Shown: one piece after another, positions 1 through 6,561 of the stretch | Layout: every line of letters starts with the position of its first letter | Position numbering within the stretch: the first letter of the stretch is position 1 | Assembly (NCBI GenBank): GCA_030694525.1 | Contig: JAUXYG010000038.1 | Coordinates: forward strand, 1 to 52,630 | DNA: 52,630 nucleotides | Source of the DNA: Legionella sp. | GTDB taxonomy: Bacteria; Pseudomonadota; Gammaproteobacteria; Legionellales; Legionellaceae | Reading direction: 5' to 3' | Notes under the pieces: model-generated | Databases searched by the model: none | What the model saw: only the letters and a program-made list of their open reading frames with translations | What the model was told of the DNA's origin: nothing | Translations under genes and position numbers: made by a program

Positions 1-264
1 TATAGAATAAGAAAATATCATATAACAGGAAGATGTAACTTTAGATACTAAAAATTATAATAAGAGTGGAGCACAGGTACAAGCGTTGCCAAATCTAAAA
101 CAGTACCATGCTATTAGCAGTAGTCAAATATGCCTATGATAATAGATTTAAGTAGTTAATGTTCATTTAAATTTAATATGTTGTGAGAATGTCGGTTGAA
201 CGTCTGCATTGTGTCTACATGAGATTTTCAGAACTTGGGGAGAAACCACGTAAAACCTTGGTTA
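1..264. other. Probable end of a second, related integrative element
   Basis: No gene start is visible. Frame 2 is open from about 26 to 142 and could be the tail of a reading frame, but nothing in it is recognisable. The last 60 bases resemble the end of the neighbouring element (6383-6445): both have the paired GTCTRCA motif, then 38 bases, then the tRNA-Phe-derived repeat. I infer that this is the end of another element using the same integrase specificity, truncated by the window start. Confidence 0.5.
202..227 (+). repeat. Arm-type site, copy 1
   Basis: GTCTGCA and GTCTACA lie 11 bases apart, followed by TGAGATTT. The site ends 38 bases before the 52-bp attachment repeat. The same compound motif occurs at 434-459 and 6383-6408 in the same orientation. 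Number, spacing and position suit arm-type binding sites of the element's integrase; the role is inferred. Confidence 0.6.
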
Positions 265-316
265 ACATGGTGGCCAGAGGCGGAATCGAACCACCGACAC
301 GAGGATTTTCAATCCT
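265..316. repeat. Attachment-site copy distal to the tRNA (tRNA-Phe 3' remnant)
   Basis: These 52 bases are identical to 6446-6497. They hold the 3' CCA end, acceptor arm, T arm, variable region and anticodon arm of tRNA-Phe read on the minus strand, and identity stops inside the anticodon stem. A copied tRNA 3' end is the usual footprint of site-specific integration into a tRNA gene. This copy is not a functional tRNA because its 5' half is missing. Confidence 0.9.
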
Positions 317-433
317 AATTATCTTGTTTTTAACATCTCTTATTAAATCTTAAAACCCTTTAATATCCTTTTATAATCAAGTATATTTCGCCTTATAGCA
401 GTTTTTTAATTGCTAATTAGTTTTAAATAATCT

Positions 434-459
434 GTCTACATTGTGTCTACATGAGATTT
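434..459 (+). repeat. Arm-type site, copy 2, upstream of the integrase
   Basis: GTCTACA repeats 11 bases apart, followed by TGAGATTT, ending 13 bases before the integrase start codon at 473. It matches copy 3 (6383-6408) except in the 4-base spacer. The location would let the integrase both assemble an intasome and repress its own gene; that is inference. Confidence 0.6.
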
Positions 460-472
460 AATTCACGGGTGA

Positions 473-1714
473 ATGGATAATAAAATTGCGGTAAAACTGA
501 CAAAATCGATTGTTGATAAAATTAATCCAGTACTGGATAAAGATCAGGTGTTTTACCGTGATGAGAACTTAAAAGGTTTTACCCTTCGTGTAACGTCAAC
601 TGGTATGAAAAGCTTTGTTGTTGAAACCCGTATAGAAGGAAAGGTAAAACGTATTACCCTTGGTAAGTATGGCGTGATTACTGTTGAAGAAGCTAGAAAA
701 CAAGCAAAGACTTTTCTGGGGCAGATTGCTAGAGGGGATAATCCTATAGCTGAAAAGAAAAGTAATAAAATAAAAACCATGACCTTGGATTCAGTATTCA
801 ACGATTATCTTAAAGCCCGTAAAGACTTAAAGGAGTTTACGGTAATTGATTACAGGAATGTTTTACGACAGGTTATGCCTGATTGGTTAAATAAGCCTTT
901 AATCAATATTACTCGTGAGATGATCGCAAAACGTCATGCAGAATATGGAATAACTAACAGCAAAGCCCGCTCCAACTATGCTATGAGAGTTTTACGAGCA
1001 GTATTTAATTTCGCTGTTCATGAATATCAACTTGAAAGCGGACAATCCATTATTTCGGTTAATCCAGTAGAATATTTATCTCATACTCGAAGCTGGTTCA
1101 GAGTAGATCGCAAAAACACAGTAATTAAGAGTCACCAACTGACGGAATGGCATGAAGGATTGATGAGGCTAGCTGAACAAGAAGATTATCCACAAGCTAT
1201 GATGTGGCGAGATTACTTTCTATTAATTCTCTTTACAGGGTTAAGACGAATGGAAGCAGCTTCCTTGCCCTGGAAAGACATTGATTTCAAAGCCAGAACT
1301 TTTACCGTGCAAGATATTAAAAATAGGGAAATCCATACTCTACCCATGTCTGATTTCCTTTATGAATTATTTTTGCGAAGGAGACAATTTAAAACATCAG
1401 AGTTTGTCTTCCCAGCTCCCAGTAAAACTGGCCATATAATGGAACCAAGAAAAGCTATGCTAAAAGTGGCTGAATTATCTGGAGTAACCTTTACTGTTCA
1501 TGATTTAAGAAGAACCTTTGCTACTACTGGAGAGAGTCTTGATTTACCCGCTTATGCCTTAAAGCGTTTACTCAATCATAAAATGACGCATGATGTAACC
1601 GCAGGATACATTATGCGTGATGTGGAACGATTGAGAAAACCTATGCAGCGGATTTCGGATTATTTAAATCGACAGATGGTTGGCGCTATAGAGGTCGTTG
1701 AGGATGCTGATTAA
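473..1714 (+). CDS. int: Tyrosine recombinase / integrase (Arm-DUF4102 type)
   Basis: A 413-residue integrase of the P4-like family that inserts elements at tRNA genes. Residues 1-95 form the arm-binding DUF4102-like domain (YRDENLKGFTLRV, ITLGKYG). Residues 100-205 are the SAM-like core-binding domain. The catalytic domain has TGLRRME with Arg258, HDLRR with His343 and Arg346, LLNHK with His369, and the nucleophile in AGYI at Tyr379, so it appears intact. The ATG at 473 has only a weak ribosome site. An arm-type repeat ends 13 bases upstream. It is the likely driver of this element's integration. Confidence 0.95.
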   Translation: MDNKIAVKLTKSIVDKINPVLDKDQVFYRDENLKGFTLRVTSTGMKSFVVETRIEGKVKRITLGKYGVITVEEARKQAKTFLGQIARGDNPIAEKKSNKIKTMTLDSVFNDYLKARKDLKEFTVIDYRNVLRQVMPDWLNKPLINITREMIAKRHAEYGITNSKARSNYAMRVLRAVFNFAVHEYQLESGQSIISVNPVEYLSHTRSWFRVDRKNTVIKSHQLTEWHEGLMRLAEQEDYPQAMMWRDYFLLILFTGLRRMEAASLPWKDIDFKARTFTVQDIKNREIHTLPMSDFLYELFLRRRQFKTSEFVFPAPSKTGHIMEPRKAMLKVAELSGVTFTVHDLRRTFATTGESLDLPAYALKRLLNHKMTHDVTAGYIMRDVERLRKPMQRISDYLNRQMVGAIEVVEDAD

Positions 1715-1736
1715 AAGTACCTATTATCTTAACTAT

Positions 1737-1856
1737 AATCCTATTGAATTAGGATTTTAATCGGTTGTTATTGTATTTTTAAATTTAATCCTACTATAAT
1801 GGGATTAATGAATAATTAAATCGAAATTCTTATATTAAGTCTACTCCAGTAGGATT
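1737..1856. promoter_or_regulatory. hipBA promoter with three operators at 50-bp period
   Basis: Three 20-bp inverted repeats of form AATCC-N10-GGATT lie at 1737-1756, 1787-1806 and 1837-1856 (the third begins AAGTC), so their starts are exactly 50 bases apart. The middle operator contains a TATAAT box (1795-1800) with TTGTAT 18 bases upstream, and the third covers the AGGA ribosome site just before hipB at 1859. The form resembles the TATCC-N8-GGATA operators of E. coli HipB, but with a 10-base centre. Autorepression by HipB/HipA at both transcription and translation start is the natural reading. Confidence 0.85.
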
Positions 1857-1858
1857 AT

Positions 1859-2140
1859 ATGGCCAAGCAAATTAAAAAATTAAAGACTCCTAACCTTCAA
1901 CAGCCGTTAACCTTAGAATTGTTAGGGGAAGTCATTAAAGCACGCCGAACTCAAAGTGATTTACGGCTAGAGGATGCGGCTGCTTTGTGTGGTGTAGCCA
2001 AAGAAACCTTTATGAAAATCGAACATGGGCAATCGAACTGTCAATTGGCAAGTGTATTACAGATTTGTTCCGGTTTAGGGATAAATCTGTACATAAAGCC
2101 TTGGATGGAAAATGGTGAGGATGAAAATGATTGGAGATAA
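1859..2140 (+). CDS. hipB: HipB-like antitoxin, HTH XRE family
   Basis: A 93-residue protein with a Cro/C1-type helix-turn-helix at about residues 24-80 (LGEVIKARR, DAAALCGVAKETFMKIEHG, QICSGLGINL). It is the DNA-binding antitoxin partner of the HipA gene that overlaps it by 29 bases. Three inverted-repeat operators lie directly upstream, as expected for autoregulation. The C-terminal tail after about residue 80 is acidic (NGEDEND). Confidence 0.9.
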   Translation: MAKQIKKLKTPNLQQPLTLELLGEVIKARRTQSDLRLEDAAALCGVAKETFMKIEHGQSNCQLASVLQICSGLGINLYIKPWMENGEDENDWR

Positions 2141-3425
2141 GCAGGACTTGGATGTCTATCAGGGAGAATATCAAATAGCCCATATCACGCTTATCGAGGA
2201 TCAATTATATTGGAGTTATAATGCCAATTGGCAAAAGACAGGATATGCTGTTTCTCCACACTTACCTTTAGATGAAGATATTCCACCATTAAATGTGCAG
2301 CGATTTCTGCGAAATTTATTACCCGAAGGAAATCCTTTAGAAGTATTAGTTAATATTTTTCATTTAAGTAAATATAATACATTTGGACTTATTCAAGCTT
2401 TAGGATTGGATACACCCGGATCATTAGTGATCTTGCCATCACATCAAGAACTTCCTAAACATGCGAATTTTCGACTGATAACTCAGGAGGAGTTAGAAGA
2501 TCGTTTAAATAATCGTGATCTCTATAGTTTAATGGTTTGGGATGGAAAACCACGTCTTTCAGTTGCTGGAGTACAAGATAAAATTAATGTGGTGTTAAAT
2601 AAAGAAGAGCAACTTGGTTTTGGAGACGGCAGCTTGTGTTCTACCCATATTCTTAAATTTGAAAAACAAAAATTATCTTATTTAGTTTTAAATGAATATC
2701 TAAGTATGCAGCTCGCTAAGCGCTGTTCATTGAGTGTTGCTAATGTCCAGATGAAACGCTTTGGTCAGCATCCTGCTTTATTGGTGGAGCGTTTTGATAG
2801 GAAAATGATTATCACTAATATAGTGCAAAGACGCCACTTAATAGACGGTTGTCAGGCATTGAATTTACCCCCGGAATATAAGTATGAGCAGAATTTTGGA
2901 AATAGCCGAGATGTGGCTAATATAAGAGATGGGGTAAGTTTGCCCAAGCTATTTGATTTTGCAAATCAATGTATCAATCCTGCAAAAACCAAGCAACAAA
3001 TACTCGACTGGGTTTTATTTAATATTTTGATATTTAATTGCGATGCTCACGGTAAGAATCTCAGTTTTTTTGTTGGGGCTAACGGCATTTCTCTCGCACC
3101 ATTTTATGATTTAGTTAATATAAAAATGTATCCTGAATTTGAGCATGGCTTGGCGATGGCACTCGGGGATGAATTTGAAGAGAATAATATTAATGCTTAT
3201 CAGTTAGCTGATTTTGCAGATACATGCCAGTTGCCAAGATTATTAGTAGCTAAACGTTTAAAATATTTGATAGGAAAACTAACTGTTGCTTTGCAAGAAG
3301 AAATCAGCCTTATTTTGATTAATGATAAAGAAGCAAAATATTTAAAAAAATATCAGGAAATTGTCATTAAGCGATGTAAGCATTTATTAGAGCAGAGTGA
3401 ATTCATTCACTCAATGGAACTCTAG
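2112..3425 (+). CDS. hipA: HipA-like serine/threonine kinase toxin
   Basis: E. coli HipA phosphorylates glutamyl-tRNA synthetase and induces persistence. This 437-residue homologue has the HipA N-terminal subdomain (residues 10-110) and kinase core. Visible motifs are the loop RLSVAGVQDK with Ser150 (equivalent to the autophosphorylated serine of HipA), the ATP lysine in THILK (Lys182), LLVERFDR, the catalytic CDAHGKN (Asp311, Asn316) and the metal-binding FYDL (Asp333). All key residues are present, so it is probably active. A ribosome site (GTGAGG, 2115-2120) fits better with a start at 2127, giving MIGDKQDLDV. The substrate cannot be told from sequence. Confidence 0.93.
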   Translation: MVRMKMIGDKQDLDVYQGEYQIAHITLIEDQLYWSYNANWQKTGYAVSPHLPLDEDIPPLNVQRFLRNLLPEGNPLEVLVNIFHLSKYNTFGLIQALGLDTPGSLVILPSHQELPKHANFRLITQEELEDRLNNRDLYSLMVWDGKPRLSVAGVQDKINVVLNKEEQLGFGDGSLCSTHILKFEKQKLSYLVLNEYLSMQLAKRCSLSVANVQMKRFGQHPALLVERFDRKMIITNIVQRRHLIDGCQALNLPPEYKYEQNFGNSRDVANIRDGVSLPKLFDFANQCINPAKTKQQILDWVLFNILIFNCDAHGKNLSFFVGANGISLAPFYDLVNIKMYPEFEHGLAMALGDEFEENNINAYQLADFADTCQLPRLLVAKRLKYLIGKLTVALQEEISLILINDKEAKYLKKYQEIVIKRCKHLLEQSEFIHSMEL

Positions 3426-3523
3426 TGCTTCTTATAACTTTAAGATCTTGTAAAACCTTTGAAAAATAGCCAACAATAACCAGAGAAATCCAAGATGATA
3501 TTCCGAAAAGCCCATATGATAGT

Positions 3524-4388
3524 CTAATGGTTGAGCTTTGTATCAGAGTAAATTTTATTAAAATTCGGTGGGACATCAGGGACAACTGGGACAATCATAT
3601 AAACGATAGGTTTAGATTTAATTCCCATTTCATCACGCAGCATTAAACAAGTTTTGTAATTTCATATTCAGGCAGCAGGAAAGCATACATTTGCTTTGCA
3701 TACAAATAACGCCAGCTTTAGTCGTAGACAAACGATGCTGCGTTAATGTGCTACGCCAGATAATGCGTAGCGCTTCGTAAGATTTTATTTGTATAAGATT
3801 ACCCAATCGTTGCACGAGCCAATTAAAAAGTTGGAGTACTGCTTTCTGGTTGTCAGTTCTAATCGGTATGACACGATCCATAGAATTAAATGCAATATCA
3901 CGAGTTATACAAAGTTCATCTTCTCTAACCTGAATACCTGGCTTAATCAAAATGGCTTCTTTGAAAGTAAGTCCAAATTCAGTTTGTAACCCCATAATCA
4001 CTCGGGCCAAAGGTTCATTAAAGGACTTCCAAATATCAGGAGCAATTATTTTCTTGCGTCTATTTCTTGTTTTAGGCCTCACCAACTCAAGGGATTGGTT
4101 ATCTATATTGGCAATGGAACAATCACTCATCTGTAAAAACCGGCGAATAATGGTCATATAACGCATGATAGTAACTGGATTGATTTCCTGTTTTTTCCAA
4201 AAACGGACGAGCTTGTGTATCTGCTCTGACTGCAATGTCTGCCAGGAAGGGGGTACTTGTCGTATAACAAATAAATCATCAATCATTTTATGAATGACAT
4301 AGGCACGGTGTTTCCGGTACAGGTATTTACCTTGCCTATCCATTTTAATTTGTCGGTTAGCAAATTGTCTTAAGGATTGTGTACGCAT
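3524..4388 (-). pseudogene. Decayed integrase-like recombinase
   Basis: The open frame at 3633-4388 (251 residues) resembles the bacterial 'phage integrase, N-terminal' plus 'Integrase_1' families: an N-terminal SAM-like domain (INPVTIMRYMTIIRRFL), then LQTEFGLTFKEAILIKP and RVIPIRTDNQKAVL. Where relatives have FGLRREE, this protein reads FGLTFKEA, so the first catalytic arginine is missing. The frame loses sense near residue 210. Plausible continuation occurs in other frames (YAKQMYAFLLPEYEITKL, then MLRDEMGIKSKPIVYMI ending at 3524), indicating at least two frameshifts. Read as a degraded relic of a second recombinase. Confidence 0.7.
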
Positions 4389-4591
4389 CTTCCCATCCGC
4401 AAAAAATTATTAAAAAAGAATTTGCCCTGTGTAGTGTTTAGTGTTGGTCGAGCGGTTCACTCTCTGTTGAAACCCGGCAAAAGCCGTAAAACTCGAAGAA
4501 GGGGGCAAATCAATCGTTATAAGGCAAACGATCTCGCCTGTACTGCTGTTTTTCTGGTGGGTATTTCTCCTAAATAAAATAAAGTAAATGC

Positions 4592-4738
4592 AAACAATAA
4601 AGCAGGGCTTTATCACAAATCCATGGTCAAATGAAATGACTTAGAGTTCTGAAGAACTCCCCTTACCGAACGGCAAAGGTTCCTGAAGGGCTTCCCGACT
4701 ATACGTCCAGCCACAAGGTTAGGGAATGAGAGTGGCTT
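4592..4738 (-). ncRNA. Structured RNA downstream of the hammerhead motif
   Basis: No coding sense is visible, but hairpins follow one another: GCCAC/GTGGC (4710-4736), GAAG/CTTC (4685-4694), a CCTT/AAGG stem enclosing CCG/CGG (4661-4679), GAGTTC-TGAA-GAACTC (4644-4659), and ATAAAGC/GCTTTAT (4597-4613), which could terminate minus-strand transcription. Its 5' end would be the product of hammerhead cleavage at 4746/4745. The general look, a hairpin string next to a recombinase gene, recalls omegaRNA/right ends of IS200/IS605 elements, but no tnpB is present and I cannot confirm a family. Confidence 0.45.
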
Positions 4739-4792
4739 AGCATAAGACGCTTTAGCGTTTCATCGGATTTTCACCGATTCATCAGTCATGCT
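4739..4792 (-). ncRNA. Hammerhead self-cleaving ribozyme, type I, minimal
   Basis: Read on the minus strand from 4792: stem I 5' strand AGCATGA; core CTGATGA (4785-4779); stem II ATCGG-TGAAAAT-CCGAT (4778-4762); core GAA (4761-4759); stem III ACGC-TAAA-GCGT (4758-4747); C17 at 4746; stem I 3' strand TTATGCT (4745-4739). Stem I forms 7 pairs (one G-U), stem II 5 and stem III 4, including A15.1-U16.1. All conserved core bases (C3 U4 G5 A6, G8 A9, G12 A13 A14, H17) are present. Cleavage would fall between 4746 and 4745. The one departure from the usual form is an A-U rather than G-C pair at 10.1-11.1. Because stem I is open-ended, this is type I. Confidence 0.85.
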
Positions 4793-4833
4793 TCGTCTAA
4801 AAAATAGCAAAGTGCAGATCTTGGAGCAATAGC

Positions 4834-4880
4834 ATTATAGGAAATATTTTGTCCTATCTTATTTGGTGCGTCAGGACAAA
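4834..4880 (-). promoter_or_regulatory. Promoter and operator-like palindrome for the ribozyme transcript
   Basis: On the minus strand a perfect TATAAT lies at 4839-4834, placing a start near 4827, about 35 bases before the hammerhead. No good -35 is visible. An 8-bp inverted repeat, TTTGTCCT (4848-4855) and AGGACAAA (4873-4880), lies across the -35 region and could bind a repressor or activator. Confidence 0.5.
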
Positions 4881-4927
4881 TGGTCTTTTAAGGCTTAGTG
4901 TTGGAGGGTTAGTAATGTCCGATATTC

Positions 4928-4977
4928 CTGCGTCACTGCTGGATCAAGCAGTGACGCAGTCGCATATGTACTATAAT
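4928..4977 (+). promoter_or_regulatory. 13-bp palindrome over a promoter of the dNTPase gene
   Basis: CTGCGTCACTGCT (4928-4940) and AGCAGTGACGCAG (4947-4959) are a perfect 13-bp inverted repeat around a 6-base centre. A TATAAT box follows at 4972-4977, so the palindrome covers the -35 position. No T-run follows it, so it is more likely an operator than a terminator. It sits between divergent transcription of the dNTPase gene (+) and the ribozyme RNA (-). Confidence 0.6.
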
Positions 4978-5012
4978 TAATCAAATATTGTGGTGTTCTT
5001 CAACAATTCAGG

Positions 5013-6380
5013 ATGAATATTATGGAGCATGATGACTGGTGTATTAATAGATTAAAGAATAGGACACGAAAAGCGCATGATCATAGATCGGCATATGAAA
5101 AAGATAGATGTAAAGTAGTTCACTCTTATGCTTTTAGACGTCTTCAAGGAAAAATTCAGGTTGTAAGTGGGATAGAGTCTGACTTTCATCGAAATCGATT
5201 AACTCATTCTATTGAAGTTGCATCAATAGCGAAAAGCATATACTGCAATATTAGAGAGAGGCGTAGGCATAATACTAGTGACGAACCTTTGCAATTATTT
5301 TTTGAACACCAGGATAAAAGCGATATAGAAAGCTTACTTTTTACAATTGGATTACTTCACGATATTGGGCATCCTCCTTTAGGGCATGGTGGAGAATATG
5401 CGCTTAATTATAAAATGCATAAGTTTGGTGGGTTTGAAGGTAATGCACAGACATTAAGATTGATAACTACTATATCTCCGCTAAATTTAACATATAGAAC
5501 ATTATTAGGAACTCTGAAATACCCAGTAAATTACACAAAATTAGTAAATCTTAATGCATACCCAATCGAACCTGATCGAAGAGCTACTGATTCTTGCCAA
5601 ATTTCGACATATCTAATCAATAGAAACGACTGGGCACCACCAAAATGTTATTATGATATCGATGAACACATAGTTTCTGAAATGCTTCAGTATTTAAACG
5701 AATCTGATAAAGAGAGATTTCAGTCACGATTGATTAATGTTGATGGTACACATAATCAGTCAATATATAAAACTTTTGACTGCAGCATTATGGATATTGC
5801 AGATGATATTTCTTACAGTATACATGATTTAGAAGATGCAATTTTTTTTAATCAAATCAAAAAAGACGATTTGGATGAGTTTTTTTCAAATCAAAAATTT
5901 ATTTCAGAACATGAGTGGCAAAAATATCCTAAACAACTTCTTGCAAAAGATTTAAATCAACGTAAAAAAATTATAAGCAAATTGGTTCATAGCGCAATTA
6001 TAAATACAGGTGTATTTATAAGAACTGATTTTTCAGAACCATTATTAAAATACTATGTGGATTTTGAAAATGATTTATTAAAAGATTTTATTCAGCGATT
6101 GAAAAAAATTGTTCGAAAAAAACTGATTGAAACGCAGCATGTTAAATCTATTATACATGGTGGTATGGTTGTAATTATGCAATTGTTTGATGCTTTCTTA
6201 GTTAATCCTGATTTGCTGCCTACCACTCAATATGAAAAAATTAAAAAAGCTGATGCTAATAGTGAAAATTATAGAAGAGTGATTGCTGATTATATTAGCG
6301 GTATGACAGATCAATATTTGTTTAAGATGCATCAGAGAATATTTGGAGCTAATAACCAGAATACGTTTGATATTATTTAA
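5013..6380 (+). CDS. HD-domain dNTP triphosphohydrolase, dGTPase-like
   Basis: Dgt enzymes hydrolyse dNTPs to nucleoside and triphosphate. The 455-residue protein has the Dgt opening (DHRSAYEKDR, VVHSYAFRRLQGKIQV), RLTHSIEVA with His65, the HD pair LLHDIGHPPLGHGG (His116, Asp117, His120), FEGNAQTLRLI, and a distal metal Asp in DIADDISYS (Asp264/265). All metal ligands expected of an HD enzyme are visible. A ribosome site (CAGG, 5009-5012) also allows a start at 5022. Family members have been reported to defend against phage by draining dNTPs; location as cargo on an integrative element fits that, but it is inference. Confidence 0.88.
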   Translation: MNIMEHDDWCINRLKNRTRKAHDHRSAYEKDRCKVVHSYAFRRLQGKIQVVSGIESDFHRNRLTHSIEVASIAKSIYCNIRERRRHNTSDEPLQLFFEHQDKSDIESLLFTIGLLHDIGHPPLGHGGEYALNYKMHKFGGFEGNAQTLRLITTISPLNLTYRTLLGTLKYPVNYTKLVNLNAYPIEPDRRATDSCQISTYLINRNDWAPPKCYYDIDEHIVSEMLQYLNESDKERFQSRLINVDGTHNQSIYKTFDCSIMDIADDISYSIHDLEDAIFFNQIKKDDLDEFFSNQKFISEHEWQKYPKQLLAKDLNQRKKIISKLVHSAIINTGVFIRTDFSEPLLKYYVDFENDLLKDFIQRLKKIVRKKLIETQHVKSIIHGGMVVIMQLFDAFLVNPDLLPTTQYEKIKKADANSENYRRVIADYISGMTDQYLFKMHQRIFGANNQNTFDII

Positions 6381-6382
6381 TT

Positions 6383-6408
6383 GTCTACATTGAGTCTACA
6401 TGAGATTT
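6383..6408 (+). repeat. Arm-type site, copy 3
   Basis: GTCTACA repeats 11 bases apart, followed by TGAGATTT, directly after the dNTPase stop codon. It ends exactly 38 bases before the attachment repeat at 6446, the same distance as copy 1 to the repeat at 265. Confidence 0.6.
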
Positions 6409-6445
6409 TAGATATTTGGGTAACCACCACGTAATTCCTTGATTT

Positions 6446-6497
6446 ACATGGTGGCCAGAGGCGGAATCGAACCACCGACACGAGGATTTTCAATCCT
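6446..6497. repeat. Attachment-site copy within the intact tRNA-Phe
   Basis: These 52 bases are identical to 265-316 and supply the 3' end of the functional tRNA. The element therefore regenerates the tRNA gene on this side. Confidence 0.9.
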
Positions 6498-6524
6498 CTG
6501 CTCTACCGACTGAGCTATCTGGCC
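6449..6524 (-). tRNA. pheT-type tRNA: tRNA-Phe (GAA)
   Basis: The minus strand folds as a complete 76-base tRNA with encoded CCA: GGCCAGA acceptor, D arm GCTCAGTCGGTAGAGC, anticodon stem GAGGA with loop TTGAAAA (anticodon GAA), T arm with GGTTCGATTCC, and TCTGGCCACCA. It is the integration target of the element to its left. Confidence 0.97.
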
Positions 6525-6561
6525 CCAAGGGTTGCTATTAGACTCTAAGCCGGTTTTTGAG

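Larger units (their letters stand above)
265..6497. mobile_element. Small integrative element inserted in tRNA-Phe
   Basis: The element is bounded by the 52-bp direct repeats at 265-316 and 6446-6497. It carries an integrase, hipBA, a recombinase pseudogene, a structured noncoding region with a hammerhead-like ribozyme, and an HD-domain dNTPase. There are no conjugation or structural phage genes, so it would rely on its integrase and perhaps on helper functions. The integrase lies at the end away from the intact tRNA and reads inward. Arm-like motifs near both ends (434-459 and 6383-6408) are in the places expected once the ends are joined into attP. Confidence 0.85.

Noticed and set aside
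268..316. A second tRNA-Phe gene
   Set aside because: Only the 3' part matches; the sequence departs inside the anticodon stem and no D arm or acceptor 5' strand follows. It is an attachment remnant.
3403..3594. Minus-strand frame of 63 codons
   Set aside because: It overlaps the end of hipA and the decayed recombinase tail in a different frame; no recognisable protein.
4377..4616. Two short frames (+ 4377-4577 and - 4410-4616)
   Set aside because: Low-sense translations lying over structured noncoding sequence; no ribosome site or domain.
4592..4738. Firm assignment as IS200/IS605 omegaRNA
   Set aside because: The resemblance is only general; no tnpA or tnpB remnant or zinc-finger coding sequence is seen next to it.
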